From: Zygnema cylindricum
Taxonomy: Eukaryota > Streptophyta > Zygnematophyceae > Zygnematales > Zygnemataceae
Reading direction: 5' to 3'
Length of the DNA stretch: 64,000 bases
Assembly: GCA_037447655.1 (NCBI GenBank)
Contig: JBBHKE010000882.1
Coordinates: 106,163 to 170,162 of the forward strand
The notes under the pieces were generated by a model. It was not told where the DNA came from. It worked only from the letters and a program-made list of their open reading frames with translations, and made no database searches. This document shows, piece after piece, positions 45,674 through 57,346 of the stretch. Made by a program: the position numbers and the translations under genes. The first letter of the stretch is position 1, and each line of letters opens with the position of its first letter.

Positions 45674-47437
45674 GATGGGAGTATTGAAAAGAAGTAATTA
45701 ATATTCAACTCTTAATTAGACTCTATAGTGAAGACAGAGAGAGAGAGAGTCACCATAGCTGCCGCCATAATCAGAAAGAAACAGGCAGACAGGCAAGCAA
45801 TCAGACAAATTGATAGATTACCAAAATGTTGTCTTTAGCATGATTAAACCCTAAGTCTACAGACTATGTAGACGTACGCCTTAACCAATTAGGCGCTAAC
45901 GAAAAGATACACGTATGTGGTTCAGTAATTAATTAAAGTGTTATAAAAACGTCACTTTGACTTAAACATACTAAAATTGACGAAACGCCATCTATAGTCA
46001 AACTACGCTCGCAGACGCAAATCTTGTTGTTTTTAGAAAGCTTTAGTCCTCTCTATGTCTCAGCTGTGAGGGAGAGAGAGATGTTCAAGACTTAAGTTAT
46101 TTTTGGTTGAGTTCGGTTCAGTACTTACCAAAATTAGTGTGACAGTGAAGTTGGGAGTTCACGGTTCACTCACACTTGGGACACGCGTCGTCACTTAAGA
46201 GAAATGCGTGAGTATGTCCTCCGTGGACGTACGGAAATTCGGCAGGACCACGGGAATTTGTGAAGTCAGTTATACGGTGCCAAATCCTCTAATCGGACGG
46301 TTATAAGCCGCCGCCAACAAATATTGATGAGGCGTGACTAGATCTCTATCACTTTACGTTGTCTGAACTTCTGTGTAAATATTTGGTAGAACAAAATTTT
46401 GTATGTAGTGAATTAGTCGTTTAATGTTGAGAATGTGGTTTATGACATACCTTCAGTACACAGGTATACTCACAGTATTTGTTGTGTTAGAATGTTAGAT
46501 GTACGGCTGGAATGCCTCCGTACAGCTTAGTGTAGTTTCGGTGTATAGAAGTAGGACTTAGTGAATTTGATTCATTAGGAACAAATGATATGAAAACTGT
46601 GCACTCAGTTTTATGTGATTTCGTTTCTGCATATCTCACAGAAGTGTTAGCGGCTTTCATTGAAATTTTGTGTGTGTGTTTTTTTATATGTTATCTACAT
46701 TGTGCCAAATTTTCAAGACCATTGGAGCGTTTTTCTGAAGGTTATAGTCTGTCAAAATTGCTCTTCAGCCATCGATATTTGTGGAAGCTTCCTCTTTTGA
46801 TTTGTTATACGATGACTACTGCTGCATCTTCTTCATCTTCAGTGCCAGCAGTTGTCTCAGAACAACAAATCTAACCGTGTAAATTACATGATCGGACGGA
46901 GGTCATCGCCCCCGCCAAACACGAATGAATCTTTGGCGGCTTTCGGACAGCGCGGCGCGCATTGCCACGTGGCGACACATCATTCGACGCCGAGAAAGAT
47001 GGGAGGAGGAACGATGGCTCCCAAGTTGACAAGTGTCAACCAGAAGGCCATGTTGTATAATGGTCGTAAAAGAAGTACAATCGTCCACTGTACCTTCTTG
47101 TACTATACACTCTTTTGATTGGCCTAGGGTAGAGTAGTAGGTAGTTATGAGTAGGAGTTAAGGGACTTAGAGTATTTGAGGCGTCTCTCTCCAAGTGACA
47201 TTTTGTATTTATAGGCCATCTTTGGCCACCCATAACTTACTGCTCAGGGGAGCAAATTCAGTGATTCTTTTTGCATTTGACTCTGGGGAGTCTTGTCCTC
47301 ACAAGGGTGAGGATGGTGAGAATATCTGTGTGCCTGGGCGGCACTGAATGAGTGAGAAAGTGAAAAGGGAAAATATTATGCTAGAGGCTTTACATAGGCT
47401 GCTAATTTTGTGTGTTAGTGAAGACCACGGAATTTCA
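45674..47437 (+). repeat. Copia 1 3' LTR-like region
   Basis: It shares landmarks with the LTR of Copia 2: an ATCGCC...GCCACGTGGC block (46,905-46,975), ACTTACTGCTCAGGGGAGCA (47,237-47,256), GACTC...GAGTCTTG...CACAAGGGTGA (47,279-47,312) and a terminal AATTTCA. The 5' LTR partner is absent, so its start is uncertain. It includes an antisense tRNA-like segment at 45,840-45,905. Confidence 0.55.
45840..45905 (-). other. tRNA-like A-box/B-box module in the Copia 1 LTR
   Basis: On the minus strand, TAGCGCCTAATTGGTTAAGG strongly resembles a tRNA D-arm/A box. It is followed by a possible anticodon stem (GTCTACATAGTCTGTAGAC) and a B-box-like GGGTTTAATC. No complete acceptor stem was found, so this is tRNA-derived sequence rather than a convincing tRNA gene. 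Confidence 0.4.
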
Positions 47438-48129
47438 TAGACGCAAAGTGAAACAAAACCTCTTTAAACTAAAGTACTATAAGTCTTGTACGGAAATATA
47501 AAACAAACGAAACGAAATAAACTTTGTACACTATAATAAAACGAACCGGAGTAGACATATCAATTGAAATTTAATGAATAAAATGCGTATTGTCACGCGC
47601 GACGAAATCGAGCCACACTATCTACGAATCAACATTCTTACATTGACAACGAAATGTTTTAGATATTGGGCGAATCGGCGTCGGCCGAAATCGCGCCGTC
47701 AAATGTTTTGTTCGGTTTTCGTCAATTATGTTTTGTTTCGTTCGGTACATTACTGCACCTTTGTGTTAGTTTGGTTTGGTGCGAGCGACATTCATTTATA
47801 CGAATCGCACGTTGGTCGATTTGGAGGAAATGTTGCGGCTAAAAGTGCTCTCATCGTGGGGCTCACGTAACGACAAAAGTGACTGTCTGCAACAATTTTG
47901 TTTACATGTGGTTGCCGCACTTTTGTTACCATAAACGTTCGCCAACCTTATGAATTGGTAATTTTATCATGACAGTCGACGTTCGCAAGCGCGACAAAAT
48001 TTTAAGCGGTTGACACAATATTTTTAAAGTCAAAGTTGTTCAACCGATTGACCGTCAAATTTGTCCTCAACGGTGTTTTATTTGTACCAATGCGTACTTC
48101 AAACGTACAATTTTTGACAAAATGACTTG
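47438..48129. other. Repeat-derived spacer between the Copia elements
   Basis: CAACGAAAC-type simple sequence around 47,495-47,520. 47,860-48,129 is an inverted, diverged copy of about 39,730-40,020. Copia 2 inserted at its right edge. No gene is supported. Confidence 0.45.
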
Positions 48130-49208
48130 TGTAGAAATTGATGGTCCTTTTTTAAGTATTTTCTAGGTCAAAATATAAATACAGAAAAGAAGCCGAGGCA
48201 TTCTATCTCTAACTTCTCTCTCCAAACTCCCACACTTGTCACAGTCACTGAGTAGTTGGAGTGGAAGCTAGAGCCATGGCTACCTAGGCTATCCAAAGGT
48301 TTACGGGAAATAGATTAGTTAATTTATCAAATGGTAGTTTGTTTACTAAAAGGATTAATGATGCAACCAGGATTTGATACTGGTACCTGCCGGTCGTCAG
48401 AACGCCAGTAGCCGGTAGCCTTAACCGTTAAGTCTAAATGTTACGATACATAGTATAGGGTTTGATATTTATTTAAACATAGTCACGTAGGATGTTTTAT
48501 TTAACGGCAACTGCTTACGGAATACATAGATTCAGTTATGTAAAAGTACGAATTACGGTAAGGATAAGTTCAAATACCGCGCATTTGTTTCTTTAAACAA
48601 AACAAATACCACGCAAGTATTTATGACGGCTCTGATTGAAATCTGCATTCAATCGGACGACTGGGAAGAAAGCCGAGATCGCGAAAGAGAATCTCGGCGG
48701 TTTGTAGTCATCGCCACATCGGATGACACGTGGCAAAAATGCGTTGGATCGCCGCATCTTTGGGAATTACGGGACCGAATCCGGATATGACATGTGTTGA
48801 CTTTTAGGCCATGTCGTACAATATCCGTACAGAAAGTACACCGACAGTTGTACTTTTGTGTATGGAAATGTAATATGATTGGTTTCGTACGTCATTAGAT
48901 AGAGTCTGTGAGAGAGATAAGACTTAGAAAAATTGGTAGATAGGACCCTCTCTCCCAAAGAGCTTCTATACAAAAGGTCAAATTTGACCCTCCAAAACTT
49001 ACTGCTCAGGGGAGCAAATCGGAGCAAATTCAGAGATTCTTTTGGCTATTGACTCAGAGAGTCTTCCCTTCACAAGGGTGAAGGTGGTCAGAGCTTTTGT
49101 TTGCTAGGGTGGTAGTTATTCTTGCTGAAACACAAAGGGGTTAGGGTTATCCTAGAGGCTTCTTGAAAGCTGTCCACTCTGAAGACTTATGGAGGTCTCA
49201 GAGTTTCA
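48130..49208 (+). repeat. Copia 2 5' LTR
   Basis: 1,079 bp; pairs with 53,556-54,623 and, in reverse orientation, with the solo LTR at 55,956-57,135. Confidence 0.9.
48361..48440 (-). other. tRNA-like module in the Copia 2 5' LTR
   Basis: On the minus strand, TTAGACTTAACGGTTAAGGC (A-box-like, as in tRNA-Leu D-arms) is followed by CCGGC-rich stems and CCAGTATCAAATCCTGG (B-box-like). The same module is at 53,787-53,866 and, on the plus strand, at 56,868-56,945. The fold is incomplete, so it is probably a degenerate tRNA-derived insert. Confidence 0.4.
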
Positions 49209-50320
49209 AGTTATGGGCCCACCCTCTAGGGTATCTGTCTTTAATGGAACTGCCTTCATATACTGGGAAAGTATGATGATAGGAGCTCTATGCGAGAAAA
49301 GGTTTTGGGGGAAAATGAGTGGACGAGTGGGGCGCCCATCAAGTCTTGGAGTCCCTCTAGGGTTTGGAGGAAGCATATTCACAAGGAAAGCAGATCCATC
49401 TTCAACGGAGGAGACAAAGGAAAGAGAGGTGGTGGACAAAGCAACGGAGAAGGAGACGAACTCACCAATTGTAACTGGTTCAGCATTCATGTCACCTCTT
49501 CCGAGGAACGAGGAGAATGATACTGATACCTGGGACTTCAACAATATGGCGGCAAAGCACTTCATCCTCCACCATCTTACTCAAGGGCTTGTATGTCCTC
49601 ATTTGCAGGTAGAAAGGGCATCTGATCTTTGGATGGCTCTCATAGAGATGTACCGAAGTGGTACGATTCAGCAACAATAGTTGGCTGATCAGAAAGTTAA
49701 GGAGTATGTATACAAAAGGGAGAAGATGTTGGATTTTTGCAATGAGTGCTACACTCTTCATGGAGCTAGAGAGTCCGAGAAAAGATTTCAGTGAATAAGA
49801 AAAGGTTAACTGTTTACTGATGAAGTTACCCGATGAGTTCGATAACATAGTCAACCGTGTGCAGGACTTGCCTGACTCAAGGTGGATATGGAACTCCGTG
49901 GTAGGGATGATTCTCGTTCGAAAGAAAACGATTGAGATCCGAAGGGGAGGAAAGAGTAGGCAAGCCCTAGAAACTGCGACCGATTGGAGGAACAAGGATT
50001 TTTGCAAACCGGTCAGAAACTATGGAGGGAGGGAGCAGAAAAATCAGACCGATGAGTTTGGACCAAAGACTCCCAAAGGTTTATGTCATTTTTGTAAGAA
50101 ACCGAGACACTATATGGCAGAGTGCACTAAGGTAACCGAGCTTCAATTAAAGGAGGGGCAGGCCGGTGGAACCATGAGAGGAAAGAAAAAGGCACTTGTG
50201 ACACAGGTACATGAGGCGGAATCCGAGGACGAGGACGATGAGCTTCTATTCGATGAGGAATTGGAGGCGAAAAACGAGGTCGAATTCCACGAAGGCAAAA
50301 ATGTGCTTACAGTGGATTGA
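49209..50320 (+). pseudogene. gag: Copia 2 Gag
   Basis: An open segment to 49,680 (TAG) includes NMAAKHFILHHLTQGL and SDLWMALIEMY. A second, 49,820-50,320, includes LPDEFDNIVNRVQDLPD and the zinc knuckle CHFCKKPRHYMAEC, then an acidic tail. The short gap between them contains frame breaks. The first segment's frame opens inside the LTR at 49,189. Confidence 0.8.
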
Positions 50321-51762
50321 AAGATGAAGCTAGCTGGATTATAGATTCAGGTGCCTCCATGTATATGTGTAACGATAGGCACCTGTTCACTAAGATAAGA
50401 AATATTCCCACCGTAGAGATAGAGTACGGGGATGGGAGGATAGTCACCACTACTCTTGTAGGATCAGTAGATTTGAAAGTGTTAGTAGAAGGAAAGACAT
50501 CTATAGTAACATTCTCCGATGTATTGTTTATTCCGGAGCTGAACAAAAACCTCATCTCTACATCCGTATTAGATGATAAGGGTTTTTTTACTAGCACTAG
50601 GGAAGGAGTTTTTACTGCTAGTCTTGAGGAGTATGTCTATTTCATTGGTGAGAAAGGTAGCCAAGGGATATTTAGGCTGATTTTAAGTAATGAAACAAAT
50701 AAACTTTATTTTCTTGGTGGTCATGATATTATGATGTGGCATAAGAGGCTTGGGCATGTGAATCTAGATAAGTTCAGAGAGATGAAAAAGATGGGAGTGG
50801 AAGAAGGGATTCAGTTTAGTGAGAGTGATAATATAAGTGATTGTAGTGGATGTGCTCAAGGTAAAGCACACAGATTACCCTTTCCCAAAACAACCACCTT
50901 TAAGGGAGAAAAAATTCTAGATTTAGGACGCACAGATATTTGGGGACCGGCTAAAGTGCCCTCACCGGGGGGGAAGAGATTTATGATGACTATCACCGAT
51001 GATTGGTCTCGGTATTCCAGGGTGTATTTTTTGAAAAACAAGTCAAAAGCTCAAGATTGTTTTAGACAATATAAAACATAGAGCAAAAAACTCAATGAAA
51101 CTTCAATCAAGAGAGTAAGGAGTGACAATGGTGGAGAGTATACTTCTAACCAGTTTGAGGATTTTCTGAGGGAAGATAGAGTCCAACACGAAAAGACAGT
51201 TCCAGAAAACTCGAAACAGAATGGGGTAGCTGAAAGGATAAATAGAACACTAAGTGATAGTGATAGAAGTATGTTGTCAGATAAGAAGATAGGAAAAAGG
51301 TTTTGGGCAGAAACAATAAACAGTGCTAATTACCTCAAAAATATAGTTCTTACTTCAGCTATAAAAGATCAAATGCCTTATGAGAGATGGACAGGCCGAA
51401 AACCAAACATATCTCACTTAAAGGTTTTCGGTAGTCAAGTATTCAGTCTAGATACAGATCGGTCTAATTGGGAGCTAGATCTTAAAGGAAAACCGGGATA
51501 CTTATTAGGGTATGATGAGGATGTTAAAGGATATAGAGTTTATGATATAAAAAGGGAAGATAAAATCTTAGTAAAGCATCTAGTAGTTATGGATGAGGGA
51601 AAGTCTGTGGATCCCTTCAAGTATACAAAGTCAGTAAAAATGAGATTTGAGTCAGAAAATTCGGATGACTTTGAGCTTCCTAACTATCCAGGTTTTAGAG
51701 AAGATGGCATTTTGCAGGTACAAATAAGACCGAAAAGGACTCGGCTGCGGAAACTCCAGTGA
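50317..51762 (+). pseudogene. pol: Copia 2 protease and integrase
   Basis: The protease motif WIIDSGASMYMC is intact (Asp-Ser-Gly). The integrase zinc-finger region is HKRLGHVNLDKF...CSGCAQGKAHRLPFP. The core is LDLGRTDIWGPAK, then TITDDWSRYSRVYF. A TAG at 51,079-51,081 interrupts it, then RSDNGGEYTS and NGVAERINRTLS, and the C-terminal segment FGSQVFSLDTDRSNWELDLK is open to 51,762. Relative to gag the frame is shifted by -1, probably by an indel. Confidence 0.82.
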
Positions 51763-51949
51763 AAACTCTACTCGAAGCGGAAGACGTGGTGGAAAGTCAT
51801 TCGGAATCAAAGGACAGGGGAGAAACCGAGATTGTTTGTAAGAACCCACGAGAACCATCTATTTCGGCAACAGATTTTGAGGGGGGAAGAAGAAGTAGCA
51901 AAAGATTGTAAGAAAAACAAGTTAATAACATGGTAACAAAACTATCTCA

Positions 51950-53545
51950 TCAAGATGAACCTCAAAGTTATAGAGAGGCGATGACTTGTCCAGAAAGGAA
52001 CCGGTGGAAGGCAGCCATCAATGAGGAGATGGCCTCAATTATGGCAGCAGATACTTGGGAGCTGGTGGATTGTCCACCTAACTGAAAACCAATCAGTTGT
52101 AAGTGGGTTTTCAAATTAAAACCAAACCCAGATAACACGATTGAGTGCTACAAGGCCCGATTAGTGGCAAAGGGATTTACACAAAAGGAGGGAATTGACT
52201 ACGAGGAAACCTTTGCCCCGGTCGTCAGATTTCCTTCCGTCCGCACACTTCTCAGTCTGATAGCAGCGAAAGACATGGAGGTTCACCAGATGGACATCAA
52301 GACAACTTTTTTGCATGGAGAATTGGAAAAGGAGATCTTCATGCGACAACCCAAAGGATTTGTGGAGGAAGGAGAGGAGAGTAAGGTATGCGTGCTGATG
52401 AAATCTCTTTAAAGTTTGAAATAGGCGCCTCGACAGTGGAATAAGAAGCTTGATGAGTTTCTTACCGGTCTGGGATATATCGGGATCAGCTCAGATCACT
52501 CTATCTATGTTTTTGAAGATGATGAAGGTGTTATATTTATTGCAAATTATGTTGATGATTTGCTTGTTTTAAGTAAATCAATGGAAAAAATTAATAAACT
52601 GAAAACCGATCTTAAAGGGAGATTTGAAATGAAGGATATGGGGGAAGCAAAATATATTTTGGGAATTCAAGTAGAGAGAGACCGAAAAAGGAAAATTATA
52701 AGATTGACTCAAAAGGAAGCAATAGGGAACATGCTTGAAAAATTTCAAATGGATAAAGCTAATAGTTGTACAACTCCAATGGAATTAAGGAGGGAAGTGA
52801 GAGGAGTGAGGAAGAAGGAGTCATAGTCTTAGACGAGAAATTATCTCTTGAAGAACAGAAGTTCATGCAGACTATTCCTCACTGGCAAGTAGTGGGAAGT
52901 CTAATCTATTTTATGAATTGTACCCGTCCGGATTTAGCTGCAACTATAGGAGTGTTGAGTAGAAGTCTAAATGCTCCCACTAAGAGGAATTGGGAGGCAG
53001 CTAAGAGAGTCTTTAGATATTTGATAGGAACTAGGGATCTATGGTTGCATTTGGGTGGGGAGAAAACTGACATCACTACTTGGAGTGATGCCAGTTATGG
53101 TGATGCTCTGATAAGGAGATGTATTTCTGGATATGTATTATATGTGGGTGATGGGGCTTGCTGTTGGAGTAGCAAACAACAAAAGGTTATTGCTCAGTCC
53201 ACCATAGAGGCTGAATATATGGCCTCTTGCTCTGCTGTAAAAGAATTGATGTGGGTCAAGTCTTTGCTTGGTGAGCTTGGTCACTTTAAGAGTGGTGTGC
53301 AAAATATTTTTTGTGATAATCAGGCAACAATCGCTATTTCTGCCAATCCTAGACATCATTTTAAAGCAAAACACATGGACATTAGACTCAGCTTTGTTAG
53401 AGAGAAAGTAGTAAACAAAATAATCAGTTTAGAGTAGCGACCAGATAGCGAGATGGTAGCAAATATGATGACCAAACCTGTGCCTTCCCCTAAGCTAATT
53501 TTCTGTAGGGAGAAGTGTGGTCTAAAATTAAAGATTGACTAGAAA
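51950..53545 (+). pseudogene. pol: Copia 2 reverse transcriptase and RNase H
   Basis: RT motifs: [40 protein letters not shown], then a stop where SLYGLKQAP is expected (TTTAAAGTTTGAAATAGG, about 52,408-52,425), and the catalytic YVDDLLVLSKS (about 52,550). A frameshift near 52,800 leads to RNase H: TTWSDASYGDALIRRC, CCWSSKQQKVIAQSTIEAEY, HMDIRLSFVREKVVNKI. TKPVPSPK remains near 53,475. Confidence 0.85.
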
Positions 53546-53555
53546 ATAAGGGGAG

Positions 53556-54623
53556 TGTAGAAATTTATGGTTCGTTTAAAGTATTTTCTAGGTCTAAATA
53601 GAAATACAGAAAGAAGCCGAGGCAGTCTATCTCTATCTTCTCTCTCCAAACTCCCACACTTGTCGTAGTCGCTGAGGAGTTGGAGAGGAAGCTAGAGCCA
53701 TGGCTATCTAGGTTATCCAAAGGTTTACGAGTAATAGACTAGTTGATTTATTGAATGGTAGTTTATTTACTAAAAGGATTAGTGATGCAACCAAGATTTT
53801 ATCCTGGTACCTGCCCGTCGTCAGAACGCCAGTAGCCGGTAGCCTAAACCGTTAAGTCTAAATGTTACGATACATTGTATAGGGTTTGATATTTATTTAA
53901 ACACAGTCACGTAGGATATTTCATGTAACGGCAACTTCCTACGGAATACATAGAGTCAGTTATGTAGAAGTACGGATTATGGTACGAATAAGAAACAAGT
54001 ACCGCGCATTTGATTCTTTAAACGAAACAAATACCGCGCAAGTATTTATGACGGCTCTGTTTGAAATTTGTATTTAACCGGACGGCCGGGTAGAAAGCCG
54101 AGATCGCGAAAGAGAATCTTGACGGTTTGTGGTCATCGCCACATCGGATGACACGTGGCAAAAATGTGTTGGATCGCCGCATCTTCGAGAATTACGGGAC
54201 CGAATCCGGATATGACATGTGTCGACTTTTAAGCCATGCCGTACAATATCCATACAGAAAGTACACCAGTAGTTGTACTTTTGTGTACGGAAATGTATTA
54301 TGATTGGCTCCGTACGTCAGTAGATAGAGTTTGTGAGAGAGATAGAACTTAGAAAAATTGGTAAATAGACCCTCTCTCCCAGAGAGCTTTTGTACAAAAG
54401 GTCAACTTTGACCCTCCATAACTTACTGCTTTGGGGAGCAAATTCAGAGATTCTTTTCGCTATCGACTCACCGGAGTCTTGCCTTCACAGAGGTGAATGT
54501 GGTCAGAGTTTTTGTTTGCCAAGGTGACAGTTATTCTTGCTGAAACACAAAGGGGTTAGGGTTATCTTAGAGGCTTCTTGGAAGCTGTCCACTTTGAGGA
54601 CTTATGGAGGTCTCAGAGTTTCA
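53556..54623 (+). repeat. Copia 2 3' LTR
   Basis: 1,068 bp partner of 48,130-49,208. It contains the antisense tRNA-like module at about 53,787-53,866, with a more decayed B box than the 5' copy. Confidence 0.9.
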
Positions 54624-54915
54624 ACGTGACTGTGCGCAACCAAAACAGTCACTGTCATGATCAATTCTTTGCTCAAATATTTATAGCAATATAGCGTGTC
54701 GTTTATTTTTGTATTATTATTTACACTTGAAGTCCGAGCGACGTGGACAAATGATTCGCGTTAGAAAGAAGACAACCGGTGGTATTAAAGATTATTTTGT
54801 TTTCACTTTTCAAAGTCCAAAAAAGCGGCACCGACCTAGACAGTGCCCATCGTTATTTGGGCGAAAAGCAATTTATTTCATCACATTGTTTTCCGCTTTT
54901 CAATAGTGACACCTA
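54624..54915. other. Spacer right of Copia 2
   Basis: It probably continues the sequence split by the Copia 2 insertion. A 65-codon open frame at 54,709-54,906 has no recognisable motif. Confidence 0.35.
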
Positions 54916-55294
54916 ACACCATGAATCGCTATTAGCTTGAAGAAATAGTTAGTGTAAAAAAACAATGAGTGTTATTAATTCTAATTTGGGTTCAAAATTT
55001 TATGCCAAAAAAAATACTTTTATTTATTCATAACTCTAATTTGAATACACTTTCCTTGTAGTGTAGCCACTGTTGCCGCTATTCACATTATCGACGTTTG
55101 AACAAGTGAGAACAGGCTCGCGTGATTTTACGCCGTTTTTATTCACTGGGAATCAAATCTGAGTGCGCCTTTTCGTGTCAACGCACTCACTTTCGCGTGT
55201 CGAGGCCTTTATCTGACACTTTTTGTACGAATGTACAAAATACCAAGCAGTTCTAGTATGAATTTTAGTACGGTTTGACGCATTTGGTACACTA

Positions 55295-55794
55295 CACCGC
55301 GAATCGTAATTAGAGTAAATTACATTAATTCGGTCGCTCGAAATTTCGACTCTATCACATGAAATATAATAAACGATTCTATTTTTTTCATTATTCTATT
55401 TACCGTAAAGTTTAATTAGCGTTTTTAATTTTAATGTAGGTATTTTTTAAATAGTGTGGAGTACGAAGGGTGTTAAACCGTGCAAAATTGTACTTTATTA
55501 AATCAAAAAGTATAAATAATGATTTAATACAGGTCGTTATCATATAACTGCGTTTTAACAAACCACGTAGTGCAAACGTCATAGTGACGATAAGCTATAC
55601 GTTTTGCCAAATTTTATGTGAATACCTTATTTACAATAGAGGATATTAGCGTGCCAAATTAGAGTACTTAAATAAATTAGAGTAAACTTCATAGTTGAAA
55701 AAGCTCTATCACATAAATTAGCGTTAATGACTCTATTTTTTTTTGTAGTTTTTGTATTCTAATTTTTTCATTACTCTAATTACGATTCGCGGTG
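55295..55794. mobile_element. MITE family B (long form), copy 2
   Basis: Ends CACCGCGAATCGTAATTAG and CTAATTACGATTCGCGGTG are perfect inverted repeats with TA on both sides. It is 500 bp and closely similar along its length to 15,447-15,947. Confidence 0.8.
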
Positions 55795-55955
55795 TACACT
55801 ATTTAAAATCTTTCTAAATTAGAATTATTAACGCTAATTCGGCAGTACCTATATTAACGTAAAAAAACAACTATAGTTATTAATTCTATTTTAGGTTCGA
55901 GGGTCAAAATTTTAAGAACCCGAATTAGCGTTATTAACGCTAATAGCGATTCAAG

Positions 55956-57135
55956 TGAAACTCTGAGACCTCCATTGGCCCTCAGAGTATGCAGATCCAA
56001 AAGAAGCTAATCTAGATAGTACCGACTCCAAGTTGATATACACCCAAATGACTGACCCCTTGACAGTCAAAACCCTAATATAGATTCACCCCTGTGAAAT
56101 AACACTTTCTGTGTGCTCAGTTCCACCACAGAATGCAAAGTTAGAATATGAGATTTGGACACATTCACCCACTTTGACTTTCCTTTAGAAATATAGCCAC
56201 CCTGGCAGACAAAAACTGTGACCAACTACACCCCTGTGTAGCCTGGACTCCCCTGAGTCCGCAGCAAAAAGAATCACTGAAAATGGTCAAGTAAATTGAT
56301 AGTTATGGCTGGCCAAAGTTTGCCATTTATACAAGGTGCTCTCTGGGAGAGGCAGCTACTTACCCAAAATTTTCTAAGTCCTATCTCCCCCTCTAAAATT
56401 CTATCTACTGAAGTACGGCACCAATTAAAATACTGTGTCGTACATAAAAGTACAGGTGTCGGTGTACTTTATGTACGACCATTGTACGACATGGCTAAAA
56501 TGTCGACACATATCATATCTGGATTCGTTTCCGTAATCTCCGGAGTTGCCGCAATCCAATGTGGTTTTGCCACGTGTCATTCGATGTGGCGGTGATCGCA
56601 AACCGCCAAAATCCTATTCCGCGATCTCGGCATCCTTCGCGGCCGTCCGATCAAATCCGGATTTCAATCGTAGCCGTCATAAATACTTGCGCGGTATTCT
56701 TTTTGATGTCTAACAAAATGCGCGGTATTTATTTCGTAACCGTATCGTACTTCGTACTTTATATAACTGTATCTATGCACTACGTATACATTTCTAGTTA
56801 AATGATAAAGTCTACGTGAAACTAAATAAATAATTATCAAACCTAATATGTCTTAGTACTAGCGCTAGACTAAACGGTTAAAGCTACCGGCTATTACCGA
56901 TTGTCAGACGTTAGGTAGCAGGATCAATTCCTGGGACCGTCAACTAACTTTTGGTAAGAGTACCTAACTTACCCCTTGTCTACTCTAGAGAGCTTGGGCA
57001 ACCATGGCTCTAGCTCCCTATCCAGCCTTCAGTTACTACAACAAGTGTGGGGGCTTGGAAAGGGGAGTTAGAGGCAGATTGCCTCTGCCTTTTTCTATCT
57101 TATTTACAGACCTAGAAAATACACAAATATCAACA
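55956..57135 (-). repeat. Solo Copia LTR, reverse orientation
   Basis: Starts TGAAACTCTGAGACCTCC (reverse complement of the Copia 2 LTR end) and ends ACCTAGAAAATACACAAATA, then TCAACA. The flanks TCAAG and TTAAG match at 4 of 5. It has no internal region, as expected after LTR-LTR recombination. It carries the tRNA-like module on the plus strand at 56,868-56,945 (GGTTAAAGCTACC, then CAGGATCAATTCCTGG). Confidence 0.82.
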
Positions 57136-57150
57136 TTAAGGTGTACAATA

Positions 57151-57346
57151 CACCGGGAATCGTTATTAGTGTCAAAGTCACTAATTTGGGTTCTTAAAAT
57201 TTTGATTTTTTTCACGAAATAGAATTAATAACGCTAATTTAAGGACATGGACCATAATCTACCACGTCTCTCACAATAAATTAGAATCAATACCACTATT
57301 TTTTTTAACGCAATTTAAACTTTGACACTAATAACAATTCGCGGTG
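57151..57346. mobile_element. MITE family B, short copy
   Basis: CACCGGGAATCGTTATTAGT on the left and CTAATAACAATTCGCGGTG on the right, flanked by TA on both sides. It is 196 bp and directly abuts the hAT-like element on its right. Confidence 0.75.

Larger units (their letters stand above)
41584..47437 (+). mobile_element. Ty1/Copia retrotransposon 1, 5'-truncated and decayed
   Basis: The order gag, protease, integrase, reverse transcriptase, RNase H (integrase before RT) defines Copia. No 5' LTR is present; the element starts abruptly after a TIR family A fragment. Coding parts are broken by many stops and frame changes. A 3' LTR-like region follows the GATGGGAG polypurine stretch at about 45,674 and ends near 47,437 (GAATTTCA). 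Many stops arise where TGG or CAA/CAG would be expected, fitting C-to-T decay of methylated DNA (inference). Confidence 0.8.
48130..54623 (+). mobile_element. Ty1/Copia retrotransposon 2, full length with two LTRs
   Basis: 5' LTR 48,130-49,208 and 3' LTR 53,556-54,623 both start TGTAGAAATT and end CAGAGTTTCA. The 5-bp flanks ACTTG and ACGTG match at 4 of 5. The polypurine stretch AAATAAGGGGAG precedes the 3' LTR. The primer-binding site after 49,208 (AGTTATGGGCCC) does not match the usual initiator-Met site. The first 95 bp of the LTRs differ by roughly 8-10 percent by eye, so the insertion is old. Gag-Pol is interrupted by several stops and frame changes. Confidence 0.9.
54916..57146. mobile_element. 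MITE family B copy interrupted by two later insertions
   Basis: The left end CACCATGAATCGCTATTAGC is at 54,916. The matching right end, ATAGCGATTCAAG followed by GTGTA, is split between 55,943-55,955 and 57,141. Inside lie the 500-bp MITE (55,295-55,794) and a solo Copia LTR (55,956-57,135). The outer element's own sequence is the AGTTAGTGTAAAAAAACAA and TTCTAATTTGGGTTCAAAAT blocks. Confidence 0.5.

Noticed and set aside
46590-46874. 94-codon frame as a gene
   Set aside because: It lies inside the Copia 1 LTR-like region and shows no family resemblance.
48361-48440. Functional tRNA-Leu gene
   Set aside because: The A and B boxes are recognisable but no full cloverleaf or acceptor stem could be built, and all copies lie within LTRs.
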